In this document: piece after piece, positions 36,918 to 44,601 of the stretch
Position numbering within the stretch: position 1 is the stretch's first letter
How the letters are laid out: every line of letters starts with the position of its first letter
DNA from: Bog-756 sp963833585
Lineage (GTDB): Bacteria > Actinomycetota > Acidimicrobiia > Acidimicrobiales > RAAP-2
Assembly: GCA_963833585.1 (NCBI GenBank)
Contig: CAWHYF010000005.1
Span: 682,001-746,000, forward strand
DNA length: 64,000 nucleotides
Direction of reading: 5' to 3'
Translations under genes and position numbers: made by a program
The notes under the pieces: generated by a model
The model's input: only the letters and a program-made list of their open reading frames with translations
What the model was told of the DNA's origin: nothing
The model's database searches: none

Positions 36918-38045
36918 ATGCCGGAGCTGGTAGCGCTCGACCTCCCCGGCGGTCCAGGCTTCGTGGACGCCCTCCGGACCGCCTGGGACGCCGGGGACGC
37001 CGTCCTGCCGGTCGACCCCCGGCTGCCCGGTCCGGCGGCCGCCCGGCTGCTGGCCGCGCTCCGGCCCTCGGCGGTGGTGGACGGCGCCGGGCGGCACCGT
37101 CGGGCGGGCGGACGGCCCGTCGAGCCCGGGGACGCCCTGGTGATGGCCACCAGCGGTACCACCGGACGGCCCAAGGGGGTGGTCCTCGACCATGCCGCCG
37201 TCGAGGCCTCGGCCCGGGCCACGTCCGCCCGCCTGGCGGTCGACCCGGACCGGGACCATTGGGTGGCCTGCCTTCCGCTGGCCCACGTGGGCGGGGTGTC
37301 CGTGGTCACTCGGTCGCTGATCACCGGGACGCCCTGCACCGTACTGCCCGGATTCGACGCAGCCGAGCTGGAGCGACTGGCCGGCGCCGGGGCCACCCTG
37401 GTCTCCCTGGTCGCCACGGCGCTCGGTCGGACCGACCCCTCCGGCTACCGGGCCGTGCTGCTGGGTGGAGCCGCCCCGCCCGACGTCCTGCCCGCCAACG
37501 TCGTCACCACCTACGGGATGACCGAGACGGGCTCGGGGATCGTCTACGACGGCCGGGCCCTCGACGGGGTCGAACTGCGCATCGGCGACGGAACGATGGG
37601 GCAGCCCGGTGAGGTGCTGGTGCGTGGGCCCATGCTGCTGCGGTGCTACCGCGACGGCACCGATCCACGGGGACCGGACGGGTGGCTGCCCACCGGTGAC
37701 GCCGGACGGATCGGGCCCGACGGCACCCTCGCCGTGTTGGGGCGCATGGCGGAGGTCATCGTCACCGGAGGGGAGAAGGTCTGGCCCACGCCGGTGGAAC
37801 GCGCCCTCGGGCGCCACCCCGCCGTCGACCAGGTGGCGGTCTGGAAGCGCCCCGACCCCGAGTGGGGCGAACGGGTGGTGGCCTGGATCGTGCCGGTGGA
37901 TCGGGCTCGGCCCCCGGACCTCGACGAGCTCCGCCAGCTGGTGGGTGCCGAGTTGCCACGCTGGGCCGCTCCCCGTCAGCTGGTGGTCACCGACCGGCTC
38001 CCCCGGACCCCCGGCGGAAAGGTGGTGCGGGCCGACCTGTCCTGA
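36918..38045 (+). CDS. menE: o-Succinylbenzoate-CoA ligase
   Basis: AMP-forming acyl-CoA synthetase that activates o-succinylbenzoate for MenB. It is short (375 residues), as MenE proteins of actinobacteria often are, because the N-terminal part is reduced. Motifs: the P-loop-like ALVMATSGTTGRPKGVVLDH, WVACLPLAHVGGVSVVTRSL, VVTTYGMTETGSGIVYDG, DGWLPTGDAGRIGPDG, GRMAEVIVTGGEKVWP (hinge) and LPRTPGGKVVRADL with the catalytic Lys near the C-terminus. It faces away from menB. Confidence 0.94.
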   Translation: MPELVALDLPGGPGFVDALRTAWDAGDAVLPVDPRLPGPAAARLLAALRPSAVVDGAGRHRRAGGRPVEPGDALVMATSGTTGRPKGVVLDHAAVEASARATSARLAVDPDRDHWVACLPLAHVGGVSVVTRSLITGTPCTVLPGFDAAELERLAGAGATLVSLVATALGRTDPSGYRAVLLGGAAPPDVLPANVVTTYGMTETGSGIVYDGRALDGVELRIGDGTMGQPGEVLVRGPMLLRCYRDGTDPRGPDGWLPTGDAGRIGPDGTLAVLGRMAEVIVTGGEKVWPTPVERALGRHPAVDQVAVWKRPDPEWGERVVAWIVPVDRARPPDLDELRQLVGAELPRWAAPRQLVVTDRLPRTPGGKVVRADLS

Positions 38046-38088
38046 CGGCGCCGGTGCCCCGCAGCCGATCGACGCTGCCGTCGGGTGC

Positions 38089-38868
38089 TCAGGACAGGCC
38101 GCCTCCGGCGATGCAGAGCGCACCGCCGTCGATCACCATGGTGTGCCCGGTGATCCACGAGGCGGCGTCGGAGCACAGGAACAGCGCGGCGTTGGCGATG
38201 TCCTCGGCCTCGCCCAGCCGGCGGAGCGGGAGCCGGGCGGAGATCGACTCCTCGGCCGCCTCCCACAGGGCCCGGGCGAACTCCGTCTTGACCAGGCCCG
38301 GAGCCAGTGCATTGACCCTGACGACCGGACCCAGCTCCCCGGCCAGCTGCCGGGTCAGGTGGATGACGGCGGCCTTGGTCACGTTGTACCAGCCGATTCC
38401 GCCCTCCACTGACAGGCCCCCGATCGAAGCGAGGTTGAGGACCACTCCGCCCCGCGCCGCCATGCCCGCCCGCCAGGCGGACTGCACCCATTCCAGGTAC
38501 CCGGTCTGGTTGACCCGGACCGTCTTGTCCGCCCTGGCCCGGTCCAGCTCGATGATCGATCCGTAGTAGGGGTTGGTGGCGGCGTTGTTCACCAGGATGT
38601 CGAGCGAACCGAAGCGCTCCACGGTGGCGGCCACGCAGGCCTCGGCCTGCCCGGGATCCCCGGCGTTGGCCACCTGCCAGGCGACCTCACCGGCGCCGGG
38701 GCCCGCTCCCCGGTCGATCTCGGCCTTGGCCCGGTCCAGCGCATCGGCCTTGCGGGAGGAGATCATCACCGATGCCCCGGCCGAGGCAAAGGAGGAGGCG
38801 ATGGCCTGGCCGATCCCCCGCGAGGCGCCGGTGATCAGCGCGGTCTTCCCGTCCAGTCGGAGCTCCAT
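38089..38868 (-). CDS. Short-chain dehydrogenase/reductase
   Basis: NAD(P)-dependent oxidoreductase, 259 residues, classical SDR. Cofactor site: ALITGASRGIGQAIASSFA at residues 10-28, and LDILVNNAATNPYYG. Catalytic set: Ser in VLNLASIGGLSV and the YxxxK in GWYNVTKAAVIHLTRQLAGE, with NALAPGLVKTEFARAL after it. The C-terminal GHTMVIDGGALCIAG is the usual end. The substrate is unknown. The sequence resembles the SDRs seen in acyl-CoA or alcohol metabolism. It converges with menE (43 bp between stops). Confidence 0.9.
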   Translation of the reverse strand: MELRLDGKTALITGASRGIGQAIASSFASAGASVMISSRKADALDRAKAEIDRGAGPGAGEVAWQVANAGDPGQAEACVAATVERFGSLDILVNNAATNPYYGSIIELDRARADKTVRVNQTGYLEWVQSAWRAGMAARGGVVLNLASIGGLSVEGGIGWYNVTKAAVIHLTRQLAGELGPVVRVNALAPGLVKTEFARALWEAAEESISARLPLRRLGEAEDIANAALFLCSDAASWITGHTMVIDGGALCIAGGGLS

Positions 38869-38882
38869 GGCCGGACACCTTA
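38869..38882 (-). promoter_or_regulatory. Possible leaderless promoter of the SDR gene
   Basis: Minus strand TAAGGT (38882-38877), 8 nt, ATG at 38868. The spacing is at the upper end of the set. Confidence 0.4.
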
Positions 38883-39059
38883 GACACGCCCACGCCCGCT
38901 GAACCGGTTGGCCAGCCCGCGTCGATCAGGGACGGACCCCGCCGCCCGTGCGTGACCGACCGCCCCCCGGGGGCGGCGACCGGACCCCGCCGCGAGTACC
39001 GTCGTGGTCCGGTGCCGGCCGAGGGGCCGGAGCACCGAATCCGGGAGGAGCCACCGACG

Positions 39060-39935
39060 ATGGGCATGCCGAAGGACATTGGGGTGGTCGACACCATGGT
39101 GGGCTTCCCCCATCCCGATATGAAGGAGGTCTACCGGTTCATCACCCGTCAGACCAAGGACACCGAGTCGAAGGAGACCTTCGACTTCCCGGTCGAGTAC
39201 ATGTTCAAGGACGGCACCGGCAAGGCGGTCGAGGGCGCCGAGGACCCGGTCGGGGTCACGCTGCGGGAGATGGACCTGTGGGGGATCGAGAAGGGTCTCA
39301 TCGGCGTGGGCGATCCCGCCGGGATCGGCGACCAGGCGTTGCAGCGCCACCCGGACCGGTTCATCCCGTCATCGTCCGCCGACCCCAACGACGGGATGAA
39401 GGGCATCCAACGGCTGGTCCGTGAGTACGAGACCTACGGCGTGCGGGCGGTCGGCGTGTTCCCGGCCGGCACCTTCCCCCAGGTGCCGATCAACGACAAG
39501 AAGATGTACCCGCTGTACGCCAAGTGCGTGGAGCTGGGCATCCCCGTCTTCTGCTGTGCCGGGATCCCGGGGCCCCGTTTGAAGGCGGCCTGCCAGCACG
39601 TGGAGCTCATCGACGAGGTGATGTTCGACTTCCCCGACCTGGTCTTCGTGACCAGGCACGGTTGCGAACCCTGGACCGAGCTGGCGGTGAAGCTGATGCT
39701 CAAATGGCCCGGCCTCCATTTCTCGACGAGCGCGTTCGCCCCCAAGTACTACCCGAAGGACATCGTGAACTACGCCAACACCCGGGGAGCCGACAAGATC
39801 ATCTTCGCCGGCTACTTCCCGATGGGCCTGTCCATGGAGCGGGTCATGACCGAGCTCGAGGGCGTGGGTCTCAAGGACGAGGTGTGGCCCAAATTCCTCC
39901 GCACCAACGCCCTCCGGGTCCTCGGACTGGACTGA
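39060..39935 (+). CDS. Amidohydrolase-superfamily (ACMSD-like) protein lacking standard metal ligands
   Basis: A 291-residue TIM-barrel protein of the amidohydrolase-2 type, starting MGMPKDIGVVDTMVGFPHPDM, with EYMFKD, MDLWGIEKGLIGVGDPAG, YGVRAVGVFPAG, VFCCAGIPGPRLK, DLVFVTRHGCEPW and ADKIIFAGYFPMGLSMERV. The strand-1 HxH found in most members is not visible (VVDTMVG), and the late GSDxP motif reads AGYFP, without the Asp. It may use other ligands or be a non-catalytic partner. Shine-Dalgarno GGGAGGAG precedes the ATG. The more canonical paralogue starts 2 bp after its stop. Confidence 0.8.
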   Translation: MGMPKDIGVVDTMVGFPHPDMKEVYRFITRQTKDTESKETFDFPVEYMFKDGTGKAVEGAEDPVGVTLREMDLWGIEKGLIGVGDPAGIGDQALQRHPDRFIPSSSADPNDGMKGIQRLVREYETYGVRAVGVFPAGTFPQVPINDKKMYPLYAKCVELGIPVFCCAGIPGPRLKAACQHVELIDEVMFDFPDLVFVTRHGCEPWTELAVKLMLKWPGLHFSTSAFAPKYYPKDIVNYANTRGADKIIFAGYFPMGLSMERVMTELEGVGLKDEVWPKFLRTNALRVLGLD

Positions 39936-39937
39936 CC

Positions 39938-41200
39938 ATGGCCACCACCCGGACCGCAGAGCCGACCCCGGCAGACGACGGGACGAACAGCCCGGCGACC
40001 GAGGGACGGGACGTCGACTACACCACCTTCGACGCCGACAACCACTACTACGAGGCCACCGACGCCTACACCCGTCACATCGACCCGGCCATGGCCAAGC
40101 GGGCCATGCAGTGGGCCGAGATCGACGGGCGGCAACGGCTGCTGGTGGGGGGCAGAGTCAACCGGTTCATCCCCAACCCCACCTTCGACCCGGTGGCCAA
40201 GCCGGGCAGCCTCGACGAGTACTTCCGCGGCCGCAACCCCAAGGCGCAGGACATGCGGGCCCTCTTCGGGGAACTGGAGCCGATCCGGCCCGAGTACCGC
40301 GACCACGACGCCCGCCTGGCCGTGATGGACCGGCAGGGCCTGGACGGTTGCTTCCTCTTCCCCACCCTCGGCGTGGGCATGGAGGAGGCGCTGGCTCATG
40401 ACCCCGAGGCGCTGGTGGCGGCGTTCTCGGCCTTCAACCGGTGGCTGGAGGACGACTGGGGGTACGCCTACCGGGAGCGCATCTTCGCCGCGCCCATGAT
40501 CACCCTGGTGGACGTGGACTCGGCCGTGCTCGAGCTGTCCCGGGTGCTGGAGGCCGACGCCCGACTGGTCTGCATCAAGGGCGGACCGGCGCACACTCCC
40601 ACCGGCCTGACCTCCCCCGCCGACCGGCGGTTCGACCCGTTCTGGGGACTGGTCAACGAGTCCGGGGTGGCCGTCGGGATCCACTCGGGCGACGCCGGCT
40701 ACGGACGGTACATCAACGACTGGGAGCCCTACGGGAGCCTCGAGGCGTTCCGCCACTCCCCGCTCCGGTCGGTCATAAGTTCTGACCGTCCACCGTTCGA
40801 GACCATGGCGGCACTGGTGTGCCAGGGCCTGTTCGACCGGTTTCCCAACGTCCGGGTGGCCAGCATCGAGGCCGGGGCCGAGTGGGTGCCAGCCCTACTC
40901 AAGAAGTTGGCCAAGGCCTACGGCCAGATGCCCGCGGCGTTCACCTCCGATCCGGTGGAGGCCTTCCGCCGGCATGTGTGGGTGGCACCGTTCTACGAGG
41001 ACGACCTGGCGGGGTTGAAGGAGGTGCTGGGCGTCGACCGCCTCCTGTTCGGCTCCGACTGGCCGCACGCCGAGGGACTGCCCGAGCCCACTGCCTTCGC
41101 CCGGGATCTCCGGCGCCATCGGTTCGGCGAGGAGGAGATCAGAACGATCATGGTCGAGAACGGCCGCTCGCTCACCGTCCGGGCCGGTGGGTCCGGCTGA
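39938..41200 (+). CDS. Amidohydrolase-superfamily protein (ACMSD-like)
   Basis: A 420-residue metal-dependent hydrolase or decarboxylase-like protein. After a 25-residue polar start it shows YTTFDADNHYYEATDAYTRHID, MDRQGLDGCFLFPTLGVGME, AFNRWLEDDWGYAYRERIFAAPMI (split after DDWGY), GVAVGIHSGDAGYGRYI, VRVASIEAGAEWVPALLKKL and the late DRLLFGSDWPHAEGLPEP with the conserved Asp. Members of this group often sit in catabolic clusters of aromatic or xenobiotic compounds in actinobacteria; the substrate here is unknown. It is surely co-transcribed with the preceding paralogue. Confidence 0.85.
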   Translation: MATTRTAEPTPADDGTNSPATEGRDVDYTTFDADNHYYEATDAYTRHIDPAMAKRAMQWAEIDGRQRLLVGGRVNRFIPNPTFDPVAKPGSLDEYFRGRNPKAQDMRALFGELEPIRPEYRDHDARLAVMDRQGLDGCFLFPTLGVGMEEALAHDPEALVAAFSAFNRWLEDDWGYAYRERIFAAPMITLVDVDSAVLELSRVLEADARLVCIKGGPAHTPTGLTSPADRRFDPFWGLVNESGVAVGIHSGDAGYGRYINDWEPYGSLEAFRHSPLRSVISSDRPPFETMAALVCQGLFDRFPNVRVASIEAGAEWVPALLKKLAKAYGQMPAAFTSDPVEAFRRHVWVAPFYEDDLAGLKEVLGVDRLLFGSDWPHAEGLPEPTAFARDLRRHRFGEEEIRTIMVENGRSLTVRAGGSG

Positions 41201-41290
41201 GCCACCCCGCCACCCGCCACCGACCCCTGACCACCGACGACCACCGACGGCCACCGCCGGCCGGCGCCGGCCCGAGGCCACGACGATCGC

Positions 41291-41797
41291 TCACGGGAAG
41301 CGAAGCGGGGTACCCAGCCCGGCCAGGGTGTCCACCCAGCCGGTAGGGGCACCGGTCACTTCGTCGTGACAACACTCGGCCAAGCAAGGTCCTCCGTTCG
41401 AGGGCAGTTCAAGCGCCAATTGCGGTGTCACGGGCCCGCCCGCTCCGGCCAACCTAGGGGAGGGGCCAGAGATGCCGATCGTGCCCACACGACCGGTGAT
41501 CTCAGGTAGTACACCGTCGGATACAAGGCTTTCACCTCCGCTTGCAACCTGAGGCATGCTGATGTCGTCCAAAGCCACGAAACCTCCAGGCGCAAGATGG
41601 GTCGACCACACTCGGCCGTCCTCGAAGACGGCGTCATCGCAGGAGTACAACTCCATCTGCCACCGAAACCCAGATGGAAATGGCTCCATCTCTGCGCTGC
41701 AGCTCGATCCATCAATGAGCAGCCTGACGATCGGAGTGGGCTGACGATTTGAACCGGTAATGCGGGTGCATACCCCCGGATGTCCGCTAGAGGGCAA
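41291..41797 (-). pseudogene. Possible methyltransferase remnant
   Basis: An open frame of 168 codons in lower-GC DNA. Parts resemble the second half of a class I SAM methyltransferase: VRLLIDG, then RVWSTHLAPGGFVALDDISM, and later GRVGTIGI. But the SAM-binding N-terminal half (GxGxG) is missing and the middle seems to hold an unrelated stretch after LIDG. It also ends at the high-GC boundary. I read it as a decayed gene; an intact small unknown protein is the alternative. Confidence 0.35.
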
Positions 41798-43600
41798 ACG
41801 GTACCTTCAAGCTCTTGGGGAATCTTTGGCCCAGCAGATAACGGCTCACCAGGTGGTGAGCGTCGAGGGCTCGAATTCCATGAGCGAGCGCCGCGGATTG
41901 GCTGTATGGCGCCAGTCTGCAGTCTGGGCCGAACACAGTTACTTACCAGTCACCTTGAGCGCGTCCCTGACTCAGTGGAAGCTCCCATCTCGTGGAGGTA
42001 GCGTCTCTTTCTGAACCTGGGTGAGTGGACGGGAGTACCCATGAGTTCAACCACGCTTCAACAGCGGCCGGCGAACCAGGACGTTCATCCCGTCAGGACC
42101 TCGCGGCCACTCATCTACGGCACCTTTTTGACCGTGTCGATCGTTGCCATGGTTGCGGTACGGCACTGGTATAACGACGACGCATTCATCGCCTTCCGGA
42201 TGGCCAGAAACTTCGCTGACACCGGACACTGGCAATACAATATTGGAGTGGCAGGTGGGGATGCGGCCACCTCGCCGTTATGGGTGCTCCTGTGTGCCGG
42301 AGCTCTCAAGCTGCACAGCAACATCAGTGTTTTTGCCACCGTCACGACGGTCATCTTCAGCACGGCAAGCGCGGCATTTCTGTACGAGTCGCTTCGAAGC
42401 CGCGGAAATGCAAGGGCGGGATTCTGTGTAGGCATCCTGGTCGCCGGCGCTGAGCTTCTCGCCGTGAACCGCGGAATGGAGATTCCACTCGCCCTTGCTC
42501 TCGCTTCAGCCTCCTTGTGGGCTGTCGACCAGCACAAGTACGTGGCCGCCGGCGTTTTACTCGGGCTGGTCATGGTAGCGAGGGCGGACATGATCCTCTA
42601 CGCCGGACTGGTCCTTCTCTGGGTCGCGATCGCCGACAGAAAGACGCTGTGGCGAATTCTGGGAGGACTTGCCGCCGTCATTGCGGCTTGGTCTGCATTC
42701 GCCCTCGGAGTGATCGGGAGCATCATTCCCGACACCCTCACGGCCAAGGTGGACCAGGGAAAGTCGGGCTATTGGGGCGGCCATCCCTACATTCACGGCA
42801 TCACGAACATCTTCGCCTTGCGGCCGTTCGGCAATGGAGGCTTGCTCGACATTGCGTGGTTTGGTGTCGCCTTTGTCTTCGCGCTGATCGGGCTGTACTC
42901 GGGACTTCACGACCCTGAGTTTCGGAGTTTGGCGATCCTGTTCTCGGCCTTAGGTGTTATCTATGTCTTCGCCTACGGAATCGTGCTGAACGTTCCCGAC
43001 TATTCGTGGTACTACGGGGTGCCGGCATTCTGCGGCCTGATACTCGCTGGGATCGGACTGGCCGCACTACTCCCCAGCGGCCGCTATGCCGATATGGGAG
43101 CTGGCGCTCTGGTCGTTGCTTTTGTGATGATTTCTCTAGTTCAGCAGCCGACCATTCAGGTTCGATACGCAAGCTACGCTTCTGCCCTTCGCTGGATGGA
43201 CCGCCACGTTCCGTCGAACCAGTCACTGGCGTCGTTGGAAATCGGATACGTCGGTTGGGTTTCCCCTAATCGTGAGATTGTCGACTACTTGGGACTTCTC
43301 TCCACCCAGGCCGCTTCGAAGGTTGCGGTCCGCGACATGCTTTGGTGGCCCGGGGCCTACCAACCTGACTACTGGCTCGTCGCGAGGCCGGCGCTGAAGG
43401 AAGACAAAAAGGTCCTCCGCGCACCGTGGTTCCCGAGTGTCTTTCACGAGGTGTGGTCGGACAGCCATGCAGTTCTTTATCGTCGAACTGCATCCGCCCC
43501 GACACACCGGTGAGTTGATCGCTGCCCGGAGCCCCTGCTACTCGAGGCCGGCGAGGACGGGACTACACCCTTCGCTATTGAAGGATTCGAACCTTCGACC
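41340..43600. mobile_element. Lower-GC genomic island with a tRNA-like right edge
   Basis: GC drops to about 55-60% here against 70% or more on both sides, and codon use in the 42041-43513 gene is much more mixed at third positions. The stretch holds one membrane glycosyltransferase, one remnant and about 240 bp (41798-42040) where I see no convincing gene. The right edge carries a tRNA 3'-end-like sequence. No integrase or transposase remains, so this is an old or partial insertion. The boundaries are approximate. Confidence 0.55.
42041..43513 (+). CDS. Polytopic membrane protein, GT-C-type glycosyltransferase-like
   Basis: A 490-residue protein with about ten hydrophobic helices. Just after the first helix comes HWYNDDAFIAFRMARNFADTG, followed by AATSPLWVLLC: this DD-x-FI-x-FR-x-ARN ... 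sPLW pattern is that of actinobacterial GT-C fold glycosyltransferases and related proteins that use lipid-linked sugars, with the acidic pair in the first extracytoplasmic loop. The C-terminal 110 residues are soluble (RWMDRHVPSNQSLASLEIG, VDYLGLLS). The ATG has GGGAG 5 nt upstream. Acceptor and donor are unknown. The low GC marks it as acquired; surface-glycan genes are often exchanged. Confidence 0.75.
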   Translation: MSSTTLQQRPANQDVHPVRTSRPLIYGTFLTVSIVAMVAVRHWYNDDAFIAFRMARNFADTGHWQYNIGVAGGDAATSPLWVLLCAGALKLHSNISVFATVTTVIFSTASAAFLYESLRSRGNARAGFCVGILVAGAELLAVNRGMEIPLALALASASLWAVDQHKYVAAGVLLGLVMVARADMILYAGLVLLWVAIADRKTLWRILGGLAAVIAAWSAFALGVIGSIIPDTLTAKVDQGKSGYWGGHPYIHGITNIFALRPFGNGGLLDIAWFGVAFVFALIGLYSGLHDPEFRSLAILFSALGVIYVFAYGIVLNVPDYSWYYGVPAFCGLILAGIGLAALLPSGRYADMGAGALVVAFVMISLVQQPTIQVRYASYASALRWMDRHVPSNQSLASLEIGYVGWVSPNREIVDYLGLLSTQAASKVAVRDMLWWPGAYQPDYWLVARPALKEDKKVLRAPWFPSVFHEVWSDSHAVLYRRTASAPTHR

Positions 43601-43601
43601 T
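43573..43601 (-). other. tRNA 3'-end-like remnant (T-arm)
   Basis: The minus strand reads AGGTC, then GAAGG-TTCGAAT-CCTTC (perfect 5-bp T-stem with a canonical TTCRANY loop, 43596-43580), then AATAGCG. This matches a variable loop, T-arm and 3' acceptor strand. No matching 5' half or CCA is present. Such 3' pieces are left where integrative elements use a tRNA as attachment site. Confidence 0.45.
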
Positions 43602-43619
43602 CGGCCGGCGGCGGCCGAG
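43600..43619. repeat. Perfect 7-bp hairpin next to the tRNA-like remnant
   Basis: CTCGGCC-GGCGGC-GGCCGAG. It directly follows the T-arm-like piece. It could be a terminator for either strand or part of the junction; no T-run follows. Confidence 0.4.
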
Positions 43620-43642
43620 AACGGTTCTCCTCCGCCCGCTGG

Positions 43643-43654
43643 TACGGTCGGTCA
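43643..43654 (+). promoter_or_regulatory. Leaderless promoter in front of the ABC-exporter uORF
   Basis: TACGGT (43643-43648), 6 nt (cggtca), GTG at 43655, which opens an 8-codon ORF rather than the ABC gene itself. Confidence 0.55.
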
Positions 43655-43681
43655 GTGCCCATCGTGGTGATGACCGCATGA
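43655..43681 (+). CDS. Leaderless 8-codon upstream ORF coupled to the ABC ATPase gene
   Basis: GTG start, peptide MPIVVMTA, stop TGA overlapping the next ATG as ATGA. The start sits at the position expected for a leaderless transcript, and the ABC ATPase ATG has no Shine-Dalgarno of its own, so ribosomes ending the short ORF probably re-start there. It is too short to show conservation by eye. Confidence 0.45.
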   Translation: MPIVVMTA

Positions 43682-44601
43682 TCGAAGCCCAGGGTCTCTC
43701 GAAGAGCTACGGGCGGACGTTGGCCGTCGACGACCTGAGCTTTGCGGTCCAACCCGGCCTGGTCACCGGCTTCCTCGGACCCAACGGATCGGGCAAGTCG
43801 ACCACCATGCGGATGATCATGGGCCTCGACCGACCCGACGGTGGGCGGGTCACCATCGGCGGGCGGCGCTACGGCGAGCTCCCCTGGCCGCTGCGGGAGG
43901 TGGGGGCCCTGCTCGAGGCCAAGGCGGTCCATCCTGGCCGGTCGGCCCGACTCCACCTCCTCAGCCTGGCCCAGTCGAACGCCATCCCGGCCGGCCGGGT
44001 CGACCAGGTACTGGACCAGGTGGGCCTCACCGCCGTGGCCGGGCGCCGGGTCGGTAAGTTCTCCCTGGGGATGAGCCAGCGGTTGGGCATCGCCTCGGCC
44101 CTGCTCGGCGACCCCGGGGTGCTCCTGTTCGACGAGCCCATCAACGGGCTGGACCCCGAAGGGATCCTCTGGGTCCGCAACCTGCTCAAGTCGCTGGCCG
44201 CCGAGGGCCGCACCATCCTCGTGTCCAGTCACCTGATGAGCGAGATGGCCCTGACCGCCACCAACCTGGTGGTCATCGGTCGCGGCTCGTTGATCGCCGA
44301 CACCACGGTCGAAGACTTCATCGCTTCCAATACCGAGGCCACCGTACTGGTGCGGTCGCCCGACTGGCGGAGGCTGGCCGACGTGCTGGCCGCCCTCGGG
44401 GACGGGGTCACCACCTCCGCCGATGGCAGCCTCCTCGTCACCGGGACCAGCCCGGCGGAGATCGGTGACGCGGCCCACCACGCCGGCATCGTCCTCCACG
44501 AGCTCAGCCCTCAGCCGGCCAGCCTCGAGGAGGTGTTCATGGAGCTGACCGCGGACGCCGTGGACTATCACGGCACCGACGGTGTGGTGGTGGCCTCGTG
44601 A
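43678..44601 (+). CDS. ABC transporter ATP-binding protein
   Basis: A 307-residue ATPase subunit of an ABC-2-type exporter. Walker A is GFLGPNGSGKSTTMRMIMGL near residue 35, the Q-loop is shifted (PLREVGALLEAKAVHPGRS), the signature is FSLGMSQRLGIASALLGDP, Walker B LLFDEPINGLDPEG, and the H-loop VSSHLMSEM. The C-terminal 80 residues form the extra domain found in drug- or lipid-exporter ATPases of this class. The stop overlaps the permease start by 4 bp. Translation probably depends on the short ORF just upstream. Confidence 0.94.
   Translation: MIEAQGLSKSYGRTLAVDDLSFAVQPGLVTGFLGPNGSGKSTTMRMIMGLDRPDGGRVTIGGRRYGELPWPLREVGALLEAKAVHPGRSARLHLLSLAQSNAIPAGRVDQVLDQVGLTAVAGRRVGKFSLGMSQRLGIASALLGDPGVLLFDEPINGLDPEGILWVRNLLKSLAAEGRTILVSSHLMSEMALTATNLVVIGRGSLIADTTVEDFIASNTEATVLVRSPDWRRLADVLAALGDGVTTSADGSLLVTGTSPAEIGDAAHHAGIVLHELSPQPASLEEVFMELTADAVDYHGTDGVVVAS

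Noticed and set aside
41760..42014. Plus-strand ORF of 84 codons in the low-GC island
   Set aside because: No ribosome-binding site, no recognisable motif and mixed composition; probably chance.
43545..43640. A complete tRNA gene on the minus strand
   Set aside because: Only T-arm and acceptor-like parts fit. The upstream hairpin has a 6-nt loop and no D-arm or matching acceptor strand is present.
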